DNA of 64,000 nucleotides from Citrobacter sedlakii NBRC 105722 (GTDB lineage Bacteria; Pseudomonadota; Gammaproteobacteria; Enterobacterales; Enterobacteriaceae): NCBI RefSeq assembly GCF_000759835.1, contig NZ_BBNB01000009.1, positions 62,001 to 126,000 of the forward strand, read 5' to 3'. Shown piece by piece: positions 1 to 8,625 of this stretch (position 1 is its first letter; each line of letters starts with the position of its first letter). The notes under the pieces were generated by a model. It saw only the letters and a program-made list of their open reading frames with translations, ran no database searches and was not told where the DNA came from. The position numbers and the translations under genes were made by a program.

Positions 1-76
1 GCCGATCGTCCTGTTAGCAGCGGGTTTACTGGGCACGCTGGTCGTGGTGATCAAAAAGAAATACTGCAACGCCTGA
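1..76 (+). CDS. yghB: C-terminal end of a DedA-family membrane protein, probably YghB
   Basis: Only the last 24 residues are inside the window, read from base 2. They are a hydrophobic run followed by a lysine cluster and end in a TGA. This fits the end of a final transmembrane helix with a positively charged cytoplasmic tail. In E. coli yghB lies immediately before yqhC on the opposite strand, exactly as here, so the name rests mainly on synteny. DedA proteins such as YghB support membrane energetics and lipid transport and are partly redundant with YqjA. Confidence 0.55.
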   Translation, partial: PIVLLAAGLLGTLVVVIKKKYCNA

Positions 77-85
77 ATGCTGAAT

Positions 86-111
86 GCCGGATAGCGCTTC
101 GCTTATCCGGC
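86..111. repeat. REP-type palindrome
   Basis: GCCGGAT and ATCCGGC arms flank a short GC-rich loop, the classic enterobacterial REP sequence. It sits between the convergent ends of yghB and yqhC and may act as a transcription terminator or mRNA 3' stabiliser. Confidence 0.75.
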
Positions 112-125
112 GTGGAACAGGCAGG

Positions 126-1025
126 TTAACTTCCTTGTAAAGTGCGGATCCGCGCCGCATCTTCTCCCGGCGTGACGCCGAAGTAGCGCTTAAACTCGCG
201 GCTGAACTGCGACGCGCTTTCATAACCCACCCGCATCGCCGCCGCGCTGGCCTTCATACCGTCATGAAGAATCATCATCCGGGCCTTATGCAGCCGATAC
301 GTTTTCAGGTACTGCAACGGTGATGTGCTGGTCACCGACTTAAAGTTATGGTGAAACGCCGACACGCTCATATTGGCCTCCGCCGCCAGTTGCTCGACGT
401 TCAGGCTCTCGGTGTATTTGTTCTCAATGCGCTTTATCACCCGGCTGATCAGGCTGAAATGGGTTTGTCGGCTCACCAGCGCCAACAGCGCGCCGCCACG
501 TGGTCCGGTCAGCACGTGATACAGGATCTCACGGATAATCTGTTTCCCTAAAATACGCGCGTCGAGCGGTCGCTCCATCACGTCCAGCAGGCGTTCCGCC
601 GCGCACAGGATCTCATCAGACAGCGTTGCAGAGTTAATCCCGCTTGCCGCCATCGACGGCTGAAAACGTTCATCCTCGCCGATGTCCATCAGCAGTTCCT
701 GTAGCTGCAGCATGTCGACGTTAATGCGAATGCCAGCCAGCGGCACCTCCGGCGTCGCATAGGTTTCACATTCAAACGGCAACGGCACCGTCAGCAGCAG
801 ATATTCATTAGCGTCATAACGGAAAACGCGCTCGTTGATATAACCAATTTTATGGCCCGAAAAGAGAAATATGATGCCGGGATCGTACATCACCGGCGTG
901 CGCGGCCCCGGCTCAGTGCCGTACAGCAGGCGGATGTCCGGCAACCGCTCCCCCTGGTTTTTCTCACTATCTTTCAGATGTTTAATTTTATCTGTCAGCA
1001 ACAGACAAATCTCTTCACGGTTCAT
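126..1025 (-). CDS. yqhC: YqhC, AraC-family activator of aldehyde reductase genes
   Basis: The 299-residue protein has an N-terminal AraC-type ligand-sensing region (about residues 20-170) and two C-terminal helix-turn-helix motifs (about 190-290), including the hallmark [18 protein letters not shown] region. In E. coli YqhC activates yqhD and dkgA in response to glyoxal, furfural and other aldehydes. The gene is divergent from yqhD, which fits that role. The ATG at 1025 has no strong Shine-Dalgarno sequence and longer versions are annotated in E. coli, so the exact N-terminus is uncertain. Confidence 0.9.
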   Translation of the reverse strand: MNREEICLLLTDKIKHLKDSEKNQGERLPDIRLLYGTEPGPRTPVMYDPGIIFLFSGHKIGYINERVFRYDANEYLLLTVPLPFECETYATPEVPLAGIRINVDMLQLQELLMDIGEDERFQPSMAASGINSATLSDEILCAAERLLDVMERPLDARILGKQIIREILYHVLTGPRGGALLALVSRQTHFSLISRVIKRIENKYTESLNVEQLAAEANMSVSAFHHNFKSVTSTSPLQYLKTYRLHKARMMILHDGMKASAAAMRVGYESASQFSREFKRYFGVTPGEDAARIRTLQGS

Positions 1026-1216
1026 GACGGCTTATTTTCGCAACGAGTATCGATGAATTGATTGTGCGCAAATTTAGTGTTTTTCTCCAGCGTTCTGGAG
1101 GAATAGGCAAAACATTGGCAGAAATGAGCATTGAGAGGCAGCGTGGGGACGCCCACAATGTTTCCATCAGGCAGACCGACGCCTGCCCTCTTTTTACCCA
1201 CATAAGGGAACGAGCA
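1026..1216. promoter_or_regulatory. yqhC-yqhD divergent control region with a hairpin leader
   Basis: This 191-base gap separates the regulator from its target and must hold both promoters and YqhC sites; none is certain by eye. Two small inverted repeats precede yqhD: GTGGG/CCCAC at 1143-1156, and GGCAG/CTGCC at 1170-1187 followed by CTC and five T. The second resembles a weak intrinsic terminator or attenuator in the yqhD leader. Confidence 0.45.
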
Positions 1217-2380
1217 ATGAATAACTTTAATCTGCATACCCCAACCCGCATTCTGTTTGGTAAAGGCGCGATTGCCGACCTGCGCGATCAAATCCCACAG
1301 GACGCGCGTGTCATGATCACCTATGGCGGCGGCAGCGTGAAAAAGACTGGCGTGCTGGCTCAGGTTCAGGATGCGCTGAAAGGCATGGACGTGCGTGAGT
1401 TTGGCGGCATTGAGCCAAACCCGTCTTATGAAACCCTGATGAACGCGGTGAAAATCGCCCGCGAAGACAAGGTTACCTTCCTGCTGGCGGTGGGCGGCGG
1501 TTCGGTGCTTGACGGCACCAAATTTATTGCCGCAGCGGCACACTATCCGACAGACATTGACCCGTGGCGCATTCTGCAAACCAGCGGCAGCGAGATTAAA
1601 AGCGCCATCCCGATGGGCTCCGTGCTGACGCTACCCGCCACCGGTTCTGAATCCAACAAAGGCGCGGTGATTTCGCGCAAAACTACCGGTGACAAACAGG
1701 CGTTTCATTCCGAACACGTGCAGCCAGTCTTCGCCGTACTGGATCCGGTATACACCTACACCCTGCCGCCGCGCCAGGTGGCGAACGGCGTAGTTGATGC
1801 CTTTGTCCATACCGTTGAGCAATACGTGACTTATCCGATTGACGCCAAAATTCAGGATCGCTTTGCGGAAGGCATCCTGCTGACGCTGATCGAAGACGGT
1901 CCGAAAGCGCTGAAAGAGCCGGAAAACTACGATGTGCGCGCCAACGTGATGTGGGCGGCGACGCAGGCGCTGAATGGTTTGATTGGCGCAGGCGTACCGC
2001 AGGACTGGGCCACCCATATGCTCGGTCACGAACTGACGGCGATGCACGGTCTCGATCACGCCCAGACGCTGGCGGTGGTGCTGCCCGCGCTGTGGAATGA
2101 AAAACGCGACACCAAACGCGCCAAACTGCTGCAGTATGCTGAACGCGTGTGGAACATCCGCGAAGGGTCTGACGCTGAACGTATTGATGCCGCTATTGCG
2201 GCGACGCGCAACTTCTTCGAGCAGCTTGGCGTACCGACACGCCTTTCCGGCTACGGCCTGGACGGCAGTTCTATCCCGGCGCTGCTGGCGAAGTTAGAAG
2301 AGCACGGTATGACGCAACTCGGTGAAAATAAAGACATTACACTTGACGTCAGCCGCCGTATTTACGAAGCCGCGCGCTAA
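1217..2380 (+). CDS. yqhD: YqhD, NADPH-dependent broad-range aldehyde reductase
   Basis: A 387-residue iron/zinc-type alcohol dehydrogenase that reduces short aldehydes (glyoxal, acrolein, malondialdehyde, furfural) with NADPH in the cytoplasm. The GGGS motif of the nucleotide-binding domain lies near residue 38. The metal ligands D194 and H198 (VVDAFVHT) and the two histidines of GHELTAMHGLDH (near 267 and 281) are present. The ATG at 1217 follows AAGGGA at good distance and gives the E. coli length; an in-frame upstream ATG at 1058 would add 53 residues with no family similarity. It is followed by dkgA after 104 bases. Confidence 0.97.
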   Translation: MNNFNLHTPTRILFGKGAIADLRDQIPQDARVMITYGGGSVKKTGVLAQVQDALKGMDVREFGGIEPNPSYETLMNAVKIAREDKVTFLLAVGGGSVLDGTKFIAAAAHYPTDIDPWRILQTSGSEIKSAIPMGSVLTLPATGSESNKGAVISRKTTGDKQAFHSEHVQPVFAVLDPVYTYTLPPRQVANGVVDAFVHTVEQYVTYPIDAKIQDRFAEGILLTLIEDGPKALKEPENYDVRANVMWAATQALNGLIGAGVPQDWATHMLGHELTAMHGLDHAQTLAVVLPALWNEKRDTKRAKLLQYAERVWNIREGSDAERIDAAIAATRNFFEQLGVPTRLSGYGLDGSSIPALLAKLEEHGMTQLGENKDITLDVSRRIYEAAR

Positions 2381-2484
2381 GCTTTTTTCGCCTCTGCCTT
2401 TCGTTTTTGGACATTTCGTCCAGACTTAAGTCACACCGCATCACCGGAGGCTTCCTCCGGTGATGAGCACATGAAGGAGGAAAA

Positions 2485-3312
2485 ATGGCAAACCAAACCG
2501 TAATTAAGCTTCAGGATGGCAATGTAATGCCCCAGTTGGGGTTAGGCGTATGGAAAGCCGGTAACGACGAGGTCGTCTCCGCCATTCATAAAGCACTGGA
2601 CGTCGGCTACCGCTCAATAGACACCGCCGCCGCATACAAAAATGAAGACGGCGTGGGCAAAGCATTAGCCAGCGCTGGCGTTCCTCGCGATGAACTGTTC
2701 ATCACCACCAAGCTGTGGAATGACGATCAAAAACGTCCGCGTGAAGCCCTGCAGGAGAGTCTGGAAAAACTTCAGCTCGACTACCTTGATCTGTATCTGA
2801 TGCACTGGCCGGTTCCGGCAATCGATCATTACGTTGACGCCTGGCAGGGTATGATCGATCTGCAAAAAGAGGGGTTAATCAAGAGCATCGGCGTCTGCAA
2901 CTTCCAGGTCAATCATCTGCAACGACTGATCGATGAAACGGGCGTCACGCCGGTGATCAACCAGATCGAGCTGCACCCGCTGATGCAACAGCGCCAGCTT
3001 CACGCCTGGAATGCGACGCATAAAATCCAGACGGAATCCTGGAGTCCGCTGGCGCAGGGCGGCGAAGGCGTTTTCGATCAGAAAATCATTCGCGATCTCG
3101 CAGACAAGTACGGTAAAACCCCGGCGCAGATTGTTATCCGCTGGCATCTGGACAACGGCCTGGTGGTGATCCCGAAATCGGTCACCCCGTCGCGTATTGC
3201 CGAAAACTTTGACGTCTGGGATTTCCGCCTTGATAAAGACGAACTGGGCGAAATTGCCAAACTGGAGCAAGGCAAGCGGCTCGGTCCCGACCCGGATCAG
3301 TTCGGCGGCTAA
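2485..3312 (+). CDS. dkgA: DkgA, 2,5-diketo-D-gluconate / methylglyoxal reductase
   Basis: A 275-residue aldo-keto reductase with the complete catalytic tetrad D46, Y51, K76 and H107. It reduces 2,5-diketo-D-gluconate and also methylglyoxal and furfural using NADPH. A strong AAGGAGG lies just before the ATG. It is probably cotranscribed with yqhD under YqhC control and is followed by an intrinsic terminator. Confidence 0.96.
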   Translation: MANQTVIKLQDGNVMPQLGLGVWKAGNDEVVSAIHKALDVGYRSIDTAAAYKNEDGVGKALASAGVPRDELFITTKLWNDDQKRPREALQESLEKLQLDYLDLYLMHWPVPAIDHYVDAWQGMIDLQKEGLIKSIGVCNFQVNHLQRLIDETGVTPVINQIELHPLMQQRQLHAWNATHKIQTESWSPLAQGGEGVFDQKIIRDLADKYGKTPAQIVIRWHLDNGLVVIPKSVTPSRIAENFDVWDFRLDKDELGEIAKLEQGKRLGPDPDQFGG

Positions 3313-3323
3313 TTTTCCTTCCC

Positions 3324-3349
3324 AGCCCGGTATTCTGCCGGGCTTTTTC
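3324..3349 (+). terminator. Intrinsic terminator of yqhD-dkgA
   Basis: AGCCCGG and CCGGGCT arms around a 6-base loop, followed by a T run. It sits 11 bases after the dkgA stop and close to the convergent lipoprotein gene. Confidence 0.88.
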
Positions 3350-3354
3350 TGCGC

Positions 3355-3771
3355 CTATGACCCGAACGAGCAGGCCATCTCACCGGGTGTATCCGGGACT
3401 CTGCAAACAACCTTTAACACGTCGCCCTCAAGCTCGAACGGCCCACCGACGCCCCCGCCGGTCTCCGCTTCGTATGCCTTACCGTTGGCATTCACCTGCA
3501 GCGAGGTAGCGTAAAACCAGTCCATTGGGCCTATCGGCAGAAAAAAGGCCCATTCGTGTTGGGGCGGAAAGGCAAAACGCCCCTCTTTATCTGATAAGGT
3601 CGTCACCGGCTTCTCAGCATGGCTCGCCAGTACGACTGTTGCACCGCTAACTGGCTTGCCGGCGCTGTCGATCAGCCGTCCTTCCACTTCCGGCTGCGTC
3701 TGGCGATGTATCATGCAACCAGATTGCAGCAAGGCGATCGCAATTATCCCTGCCAGCATCCCTGCTTTCAT
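3355..3771 (-). CDS. Small lipoprotein with a carboxypeptidase-regulatory-like beta domain
   Basis: The 138-residue product starts with a lipoprotein signal peptide ending in the lipobox LQSGC, so it should be lipid-anchored; the residue after Cys is Met, not Asp, which favours sorting to the outer membrane. Residues about 28-85 (EGRLIDSAGKPVSGATVV ... EGRFAFPP) match the transthyretin-like CarboxypepD_reg fold seen in many surface proteins. In E. coli K-12 the place between dkgA and ygiQ is held by yqhG and yqhH, so this gene is a lineage-specific occupant. Function unknown. Confidence 0.8.
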   Translation of the reverse strand: MKAGMLAGIIAIALLQSGCMIHRQTQPEVEGRLIDSAGKPVSGATVVLASHAEKPVTTLSDKEGRFAFPPQHEWAFFLPIGPMDWFYATSLQVNANGKAYEAETGGGVGGPFELEGDVLKVVCRVPDTPGEMACSFGS

Positions 3772-3839
3772 CTCTGCGTCTCCGCCCTATGGGCCACGGT
3801 TTTCCTGGCCCGACAAACGCGCGTCATCGGGCACTCAGA

Positions 3840-6011
3840 TTAACGCCCCGCGACCTTGCCGCGTTTTTTGTTCGCCGCCGGGGTCTGACGCTGATGCGAC
3901 ACTGGCGTATGCTTGGTCAACGCCGGACGAGTATGCCGGTTCTGACGACGCGCCTCGCGCATCTCTTCGATCGTTGGCGCCGGAACCAGACATTCGCGAC
4001 GCCCGCCGATCAGATGCTTTTTGCCCATCTCTTCCAGCGCCTGACGGATTAACGGCCAGTTAGCCGGATCGTGATAGCGCAGCAGCGCTTTATGCAGACG
4101 GCGCTGCTTATCCCCCTTCGGCACCACCACATCTTCACTCTTATAGCCAATTTTACCCAGCGGGTTTTTGCCGGTGTAATACATGGTCGTCGAGTTAGCG
4201 AGCGGCGACGGATAGAAGTTCTGCACCTGATCGAGACGGAAGCGATGTTTCTTCAGCCACAGCGCCAGATTCACCATATCTTCATCGCGCGTACCGGGGT
4301 GTGCAGAAATAAAGTACGGGATCAGATACTGTTCTTTGCCCGCCTGTTTCGAATAGAGATCGAACAGCTCTTTGAAGCGGTCATAGCTGCCCATGCCCGG
4401 CTTCATCATCTTCGACAACGGTCCTTCTTCGGTATGCTCCGGCGCAATCTTCAGATAGCCGCCAACGTGATGGGTCGCCAGCTCCTTGATATAGCGCGGA
4501 TCTTCCACCGCAATGTCATAACGCACGCCGGAGGCGATAAGGATCTTCTTGATGCCTTTCAGATCGCGGGCGCGGCGATACAGATTGATTGTCGGCTCGT
4601 GATTGGTGTCCATATGCGGACAAATATCCGGATAAACGCACGACAGACGGCGGCAGGTCTGCTCCGCGCGCGGCGACTTACAGCGCAGCATGTACATGTT
4701 GGCCGTCGGCCCGCCGAGATCGGAGATCACGCCGGTAAATCCCGGCACGGTGTCGCGGATCGCTTCAATCTCATTGATGATTGAATCTTCAGAGCGGCTC
4801 TGAATGATGCGCCCTTCGTGTTCTGTAATTGAACAGAAAGAACAGCCGCCGAAGCAGCCGCGCATGATGTTGATGGAAAAGCGGATCATCTCATAGGCCG
4901 GAATGCGGCTGTTGCCGTAGGCCGGATGCGGCACACGTTTGTACGGCAGCGCAAATACGCTGTCCATCTCTTCGGTCGAGAGAGGAATAGCCGGCGGGTT
5001 GATCCAGATATAACGATCGCCATGCTTTTGCATCAGCGCGCGCGCGCAACCCGGGTTGGTTTCATGGTGCAGAATGCGCGAGGCGTGAGCGTAGAGGACT
5101 TTGTCACCCTTCACTTTTTCAAAGGAGGGCAGCAGCACGTAGGTTTTTTCCCACGGCTTCGGGCGCGGCGGCTGCACGGTGACGGCTTTCGCCTCCTGCT
5201 TTTTCGGCGCGACCGGCTTATTGTCCGCACACGGCAGGTCTTCTCCGTACGGATGCGGAATTGGGTCGATTTTTCCCGGCGTGTCGAGACGGGTCGAGTC
5301 GACACCGCTCCAGCCCGGCAGCGCTTCTTTTACCATAATCGCGGTATTACGCACATCGCGGATCTGGTCGATGGTTTCGCCCATTGCCAGACGATGCGCC
5401 ACTTCCACCAGCGGACGCTCGCCGTTGCCAAACATCAGCATGTCGGCTTTGGCGTCCACCAGCACCGAACGGCGTACGGTATCAGACCAGTAGTCATAAT
5501 GGGCGGTACGGCGCAGGCTGGCCTCGATGCCGCCGAGGATCACTGGCACCTCTTTCCACGCCTCTTTACAGCGCTGGGTGTAGACCAGCGTGGCCCGGTC
5601 CGGACGCTTACCCGCCACATTATCTGGCGTATAGGCGTCGTCATGGCGCAGACGGCGATCGGCGGTGTAGCGGTTGATCATCGAGTCCATGTTGCCCGCG
5701 GTCACGCCGAAGAACAGATTCGGTTTGCCCAGACGCATAAAGTCGTCTTTGCTGTTCCAGTCCGGTTGGGCGATGATGCCCACGCGGAAGCCCTGCGCTT
5801 CCAGCATACGGCCACAAATCGCCATGCCGAAGCTCGGGTGGTCGACATACGCGTCGCCCGTCACCAAAATAATGTCGCAGCTATCCCAGCCAAGTTGATC
5901 CATTTCGTCGCGAGACATCGGCAAAAAAGGGGCTGGACCAAAGCAGGCCGCCCAGTACTGAGGCCAGGAGAAGAGATCTCTGTCTGGCTGGATCAGGGAT
6001 ATTGCGCTCAT
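3840..6011 (-). CDS. ygiQ: YgiQ, radical SAM protein of the UPF0313 family
   Basis: A 723-residue radical SAM protein. The [4Fe-4S]-binding CxxxCxxC motif is the CFGGCSFC segment near residue 385. An N-terminal B12-binding-like region and a lysine/arginine-rich disordered tail complete the family pattern. The start at 6011 ([12 protein letters not shown]) follows GGAAGC and matches E. coli; the ORF is open 11 codons further upstream without family similarity. The reaction is unknown in all organisms. Confidence 0.95.
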   Translation of the reverse strand: MSAISLIQPDRDLFSWPQYWAACFGPAPFLPMSRDEMDQLGWDSCDIILVTGDAYVDHPSFGMAICGRMLEAQGFRVGIIAQPDWNSKDDFMRLGKPNLFFGVTAGNMDSMINRYTADRRLRHDDAYTPDNVAGKRPDRATLVYTQRCKEAWKEVPVILGGIEASLRRTAHYDYWSDTVRRSVLVDAKADMLMFGNGERPLVEVAHRLAMGETIDQIRDVRNTAIMVKEALPGWSGVDSTRLDTPGKIDPIPHPYGEDLPCADNKPVAPKKQEAKAVTVQPPRPKPWEKTYVLLPSFEKVKGDKVLYAHASRILHHETNPGCARALMQKHGDRYIWINPPAIPLSTEEMDSVFALPYKRVPHPAYGNSRIPAYEMIRFSINIMRGCFGGCSFCSITEHEGRIIQSRSEDSIINEIEAIRDTVPGFTGVISDLGGPTANMYMLRCKSPRAEQTCRRLSCVYPDICPHMDTNHEPTINLYRRARDLKGIKKILIASGVRYDIAVEDPRYIKELATHHVGGYLKIAPEHTEEGPLSKMMKPGMGSYDRFKELFDLYSKQAGKEQYLIPYFISAHPGTRDEDMVNLALWLKKHRFRLDQVQNFYPSPLANSTTMYYTGKNPLGKIGYKSEDVVVPKGDKQRRLHKALLRYHDPANWPLIRQALEEMGKKHLIGGRRECLVPAPTIEEMREARRQNRHTRPALTKHTPVSHQRQTPAANKKRGKVAGR

Positions 6012-6090
6012 ATTGCTTCCAAAAAATGGTAAAAAAATAATCAAAGGCCGGGGATTATAAGCCGGAACGAAAGAGAAATCGAAAGGTATT

Positions 6091-6112
6091 CACTCGCCCG
6101 GAAGGGCGAGTG
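6091..6112. terminator. Perfect hairpin between ftsP and ygiQ
   Basis: CACTCGCCC and GGGCGAGTG arms of 9 bp around a GGAA loop, 10 bases beyond the ftsP stop. On the minus strand the following bases are only moderately T-rich, so it may be a leaky terminator or a processing/stability element. Confidence 0.6.
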
Positions 6113-6121
6113 GGTGACGCG

Positions 6122-7534
6122 TCACGGCGCCGGGTTGACCAGAATCTGGCCGATAGAGCCGCGATCGGCCATCTCCAAGGTCTGGCTGTTAAAGTAGAAC
6201 GGGAAATGCGCCCAGGACGGCTGGCCGTAGTACACCAGCAGCTCAACCTGACCGTCTACCCAGACGGTATCTTTCCAGCCGCGATCTTCCGGGAACGGCA
6301 TCGCGCCGTTAACGTTACGCACCAGGAAAGAGACGCCTTCAATGTGGAACGACTGCGGCATGTCGGCGCGCACCGTCCAACGCTCCCAGGTGCCCTGCTG
6401 CGCGGTGATATCAATGCGGTTTACATCCCACAGTTGACCGTTAATCCCCGGATCGTCTCCCAGGCTGATATCGCGGCTGCGAATCGGCGCGCCGCCCAGG
6501 ATTTCCGTCGGCAGCAGGCGCATCGGCAGGCTGTCGGTGACCAGCGGCAGCAGCCCGGTCGGGCGCAGCGTTAACACCAGCGTGGACACCAGAATACTGG
6601 ACGGCTCGAAGAAACCGCGGATCCGGTCGACGATGCTTGCCGCTTCGCCGCAGGTGATCGACACTTCATCACCGTTGGTCATGTCGACAAGAATCTCACG
6701 GCGCTCGCCCGGCGCCAGCGATAGCTGTTTCACCGACACCGGCGCGGGCAAAAATCCCTGATCGCCAGAGATAACGTGCAGCGCGCGCCCATCGCTCATT
6801 TGCAGCTGATAGCGGCGCGCGTTGGAGGCGTTCAGCAAGCGCAAACGTACCCAACCGCGAGAAACGTCTACGTATGGGCTTTGCGCGCCATTCACCAGCA
6901 GCGTATCGCCGATGAAACCGCCGCTTCCCGGTTCACTGTATTCCGGCGTACCGAAGTTATCCAGCCGCTTATCCTGAATGATGATCGGAAAATCATCCAC
7001 CCCGTAATGATTGGGGATAGGCAGCGTTTTACTGACCTCATCTTCCACCAGCCACATACCGGCCAGGCCGTTGTAAACCTGCTGAGCGGTACGGTTTGGC
7101 GTATTGGCGTGATACCACAGCGTGGCGGCGTTCTGACGAACAGGCAACACGGGCGCCCAGTCGGCATTCGGCGACATCATCCGCGCCGGCCCTCCCATCA
7201 ACGGTCCTGGCACCTGTAATCCGGCGATGGTCATAGAGACGTTTTCGGTCAGACGGTTACTGTAGATAAGCTTAACGTCATCGCCTTTCCAGACGCGGAT
7301 CGTCGGGCCAAGATAGCGTCCGTTAATACCCCATACCGGCGCGCGCGTCCCCTGGGTAAAAGACCAGTGGGTACGCTGTAAGGTCATAAATAACGGCTGA
7401 CCGCGGCGGGACTCCAGCAGCGGCGGAACGGGCAGCGGCTGTTGCTGACCGGCAGCATTTGCCCTCAGCGGAACTGCACCTGCGCACAGTGCGATCCCCG
7501 ATGCCTGAATGAACTGACGCCGACTGAGTGACAT
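6122..7534 (-). CDS. ftsP: FtsP (SufI), cell-division protein of the multicopper-oxidase fold
   Basis: A 470-residue periplasmic protein exported by the Tat pathway: the N-terminus carries SRRQF followed by a hydrophobic stretch and an alanine-rich cleavage region ending near residue 27. The three cupredoxin domains match SufI, which has lost the copper ligands and stabilises the divisome under stress. It precedes ygiQ and follows plsC on the same strand, as in E. coli. Confidence 0.95.
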   Translation of the reverse strand: MSLSRRQFIQASGIALCAGAVPLRANAAGQQQPLPVPPLLESRRGQPLFMTLQRTHWSFTQGTRAPVWGINGRYLGPTIRVWKGDDVKLIYSNRLTENVSMTIAGLQVPGPLMGGPARMMSPNADWAPVLPVRQNAATLWYHANTPNRTAQQVYNGLAGMWLVEDEVSKTLPIPNHYGVDDFPIIIQDKRLDNFGTPEYSEPGSGGFIGDTLLVNGAQSPYVDVSRGWVRLRLLNASNARRYQLQMSDGRALHVISGDQGFLPAPVSVKQLSLAPGERREILVDMTNGDEVSITCGEAASIVDRIRGFFEPSSILVSTLVLTLRPTGLLPLVTDSLPMRLLPTEILGGAPIRSRDISLGDDPGINGQLWDVNRIDITAQQGTWERWTVRADMPQSFHIEGVSFLVRNVNGAMPFPEDRGWKDTVWVDGQVELLVYYGQPSWAHFPFYFNSQTLEMADRGSIGQILVNPAP

Positions 7535-7610
7535 ATAAGCTCCCTGTAAAACTGGCTAAACGACGGGCAGAAAAAGGAGGCCTGTTCTCTGCAAAATAAC
7601 GCGTGCTTAA

Positions 7611-8348
7611 TTAAACTTTTCCGGCAGCTTCCCGCCCGGCGACTTCTTTATCGAGTTCTGCAATCTTTTGTTCCATCAGCGAACGGCAATGGGCGGCCAG
7701 CTCGCGAACCTGGTCTTTACCGTACTGGCTCACATCCACCGGCGGCAGCATCTCGACAATCACCAGACCATTCTTCAGACGATTGAGGTTAATCTTATTT
7801 GAGGTATTCGAAACGCACACCGGAATAATCGGTACGCCTGCGGCAATGGCGGCGTGAAACGCGCCCGTTTTAAACGGCAGCAGCCCACGACCGCGGCTAC
7901 GGGTCCCTTCCGGGAACATCCAGATAGAAATACGGCGCTTTTTGAAATGGTTCACCACTTCGGCAATCGTGCCGTGGGCTTTGGCACGGTTGTTACGGTC
8001 AATCAACAGGTTACCCGTCAGCCAGTAAAGCTGGCCGAAAAACGGGATCCACAGCAGGCTCTTTTTTCCCACCGTAACGGTTGGCGGCTGCACAATATTC
8101 GCTGCGGTCACCATATCGTAATTATTCTGGTGATTCGCAATATAGATGGCGTTGCCGTAGCTTTCGGCATCGGCAGGTTTGCGGCATTCGACTTTCAGGC
8201 CAAACACCGGCGCCAGGCGACCAAACATATGCCCGAATGTCGCGACGTGTTTTGGATTACGCGGGCTGAAAAGGCAGTAAATCGATCCAAAAACACAAAC
8301 CAGAATGGAGTAAATAACGGTAATAATAAAACGAAAAATAAATAGCAT
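7611..8348 (-). CDS. plsC: PlsC, 1-acyl-sn-glycerol-3-phosphate acyltransferase
   Basis: A 245-residue inner-membrane enzyme making phosphatidic acid from lysophosphatidic acid and acyl-ACP or acyl-CoA. An N-terminal membrane segment (about 1-27) is followed by the catalytic HX4D motif NHQNNYD (near 73-78) and the substrate-binding FPEGTRS block (near 144). It lies between parC and ftsP on the same strand, as in E. coli. Confidence 0.97.
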   Translation of the reverse strand: MLFIFRFIITVIYSILVCVFGSIYCLFSPRNPKHVATFGHMFGRLAPVFGLKVECRKPADAESYGNAIYIANHQNNYDMVTAANIVQPPTVTVGKKSLLWIPFFGQLYWLTGNLLIDRNNRAKAHGTIAEVVNHFKKRRISIWMFPEGTRSRGRGLLPFKTGAFHAAIAAGVPIIPVCVSNTSNKINLNRLKNGLVIVEMLPPVDVSQYGKDQVRELAAHCRSLMEQKIAELDKEVAGREAAGKV

Positions 8349-8560
8349 AACAACCTCTGAAGGCCTAAGAGCCCGGGATTCTACGTCACCTGCTATCAGG
8401 TTAGGGTATTGTTGATGTGGCTCTCTGGAAAACTGTATTGTTAATCGCTATTCACGAATAAACAACGGTTTTACGGGAAATTTTAATGTACATCCGGCCC
8501 AGCGGCAGCGTTAAAACCGCAGGCCGGAAAAGTATTAACAACGCCATCCGCTACGACGGA

Positions 8561-8598
8561 CGGGCCTGACGGCGACGCATTGCGTCTTTTCAGGCCCG
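8561..8598. repeat. REP/terminator hairpin after parC
   Basis: CGGGCCTGA and TCAGGCCCG arms enclose a second inverted repeat (GACGCA/TGCGTC). It begins 28 bases past the parC stop. The rest of the 277-base gap up to plsC (8349-8625) shows no gene and should hold the plsC promoter. Confidence 0.65.
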
Positions 8599-8625
8599 AC
8601 CGCGTTTCAGGCGTTAAAAAACCTC

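Noticed and set aside
1112-1132. Sigma-54-like TTGGCAG ... GC before yqhD
   Set aside because: Spacing between GG and GC is one base short of the invariant -24/-12 distance.
4926-6032. A 368-codon open frame opposite ygiQ, and similar long antisense frames opposite parC (9613-10491), glnE, and ureC (49288-50163)
   Set aside because: They lie wholly inside strongly conserved genes, have no recognisable domains and are rich in Arg/His/Gln as expected for shadows in GC-rich DNA.
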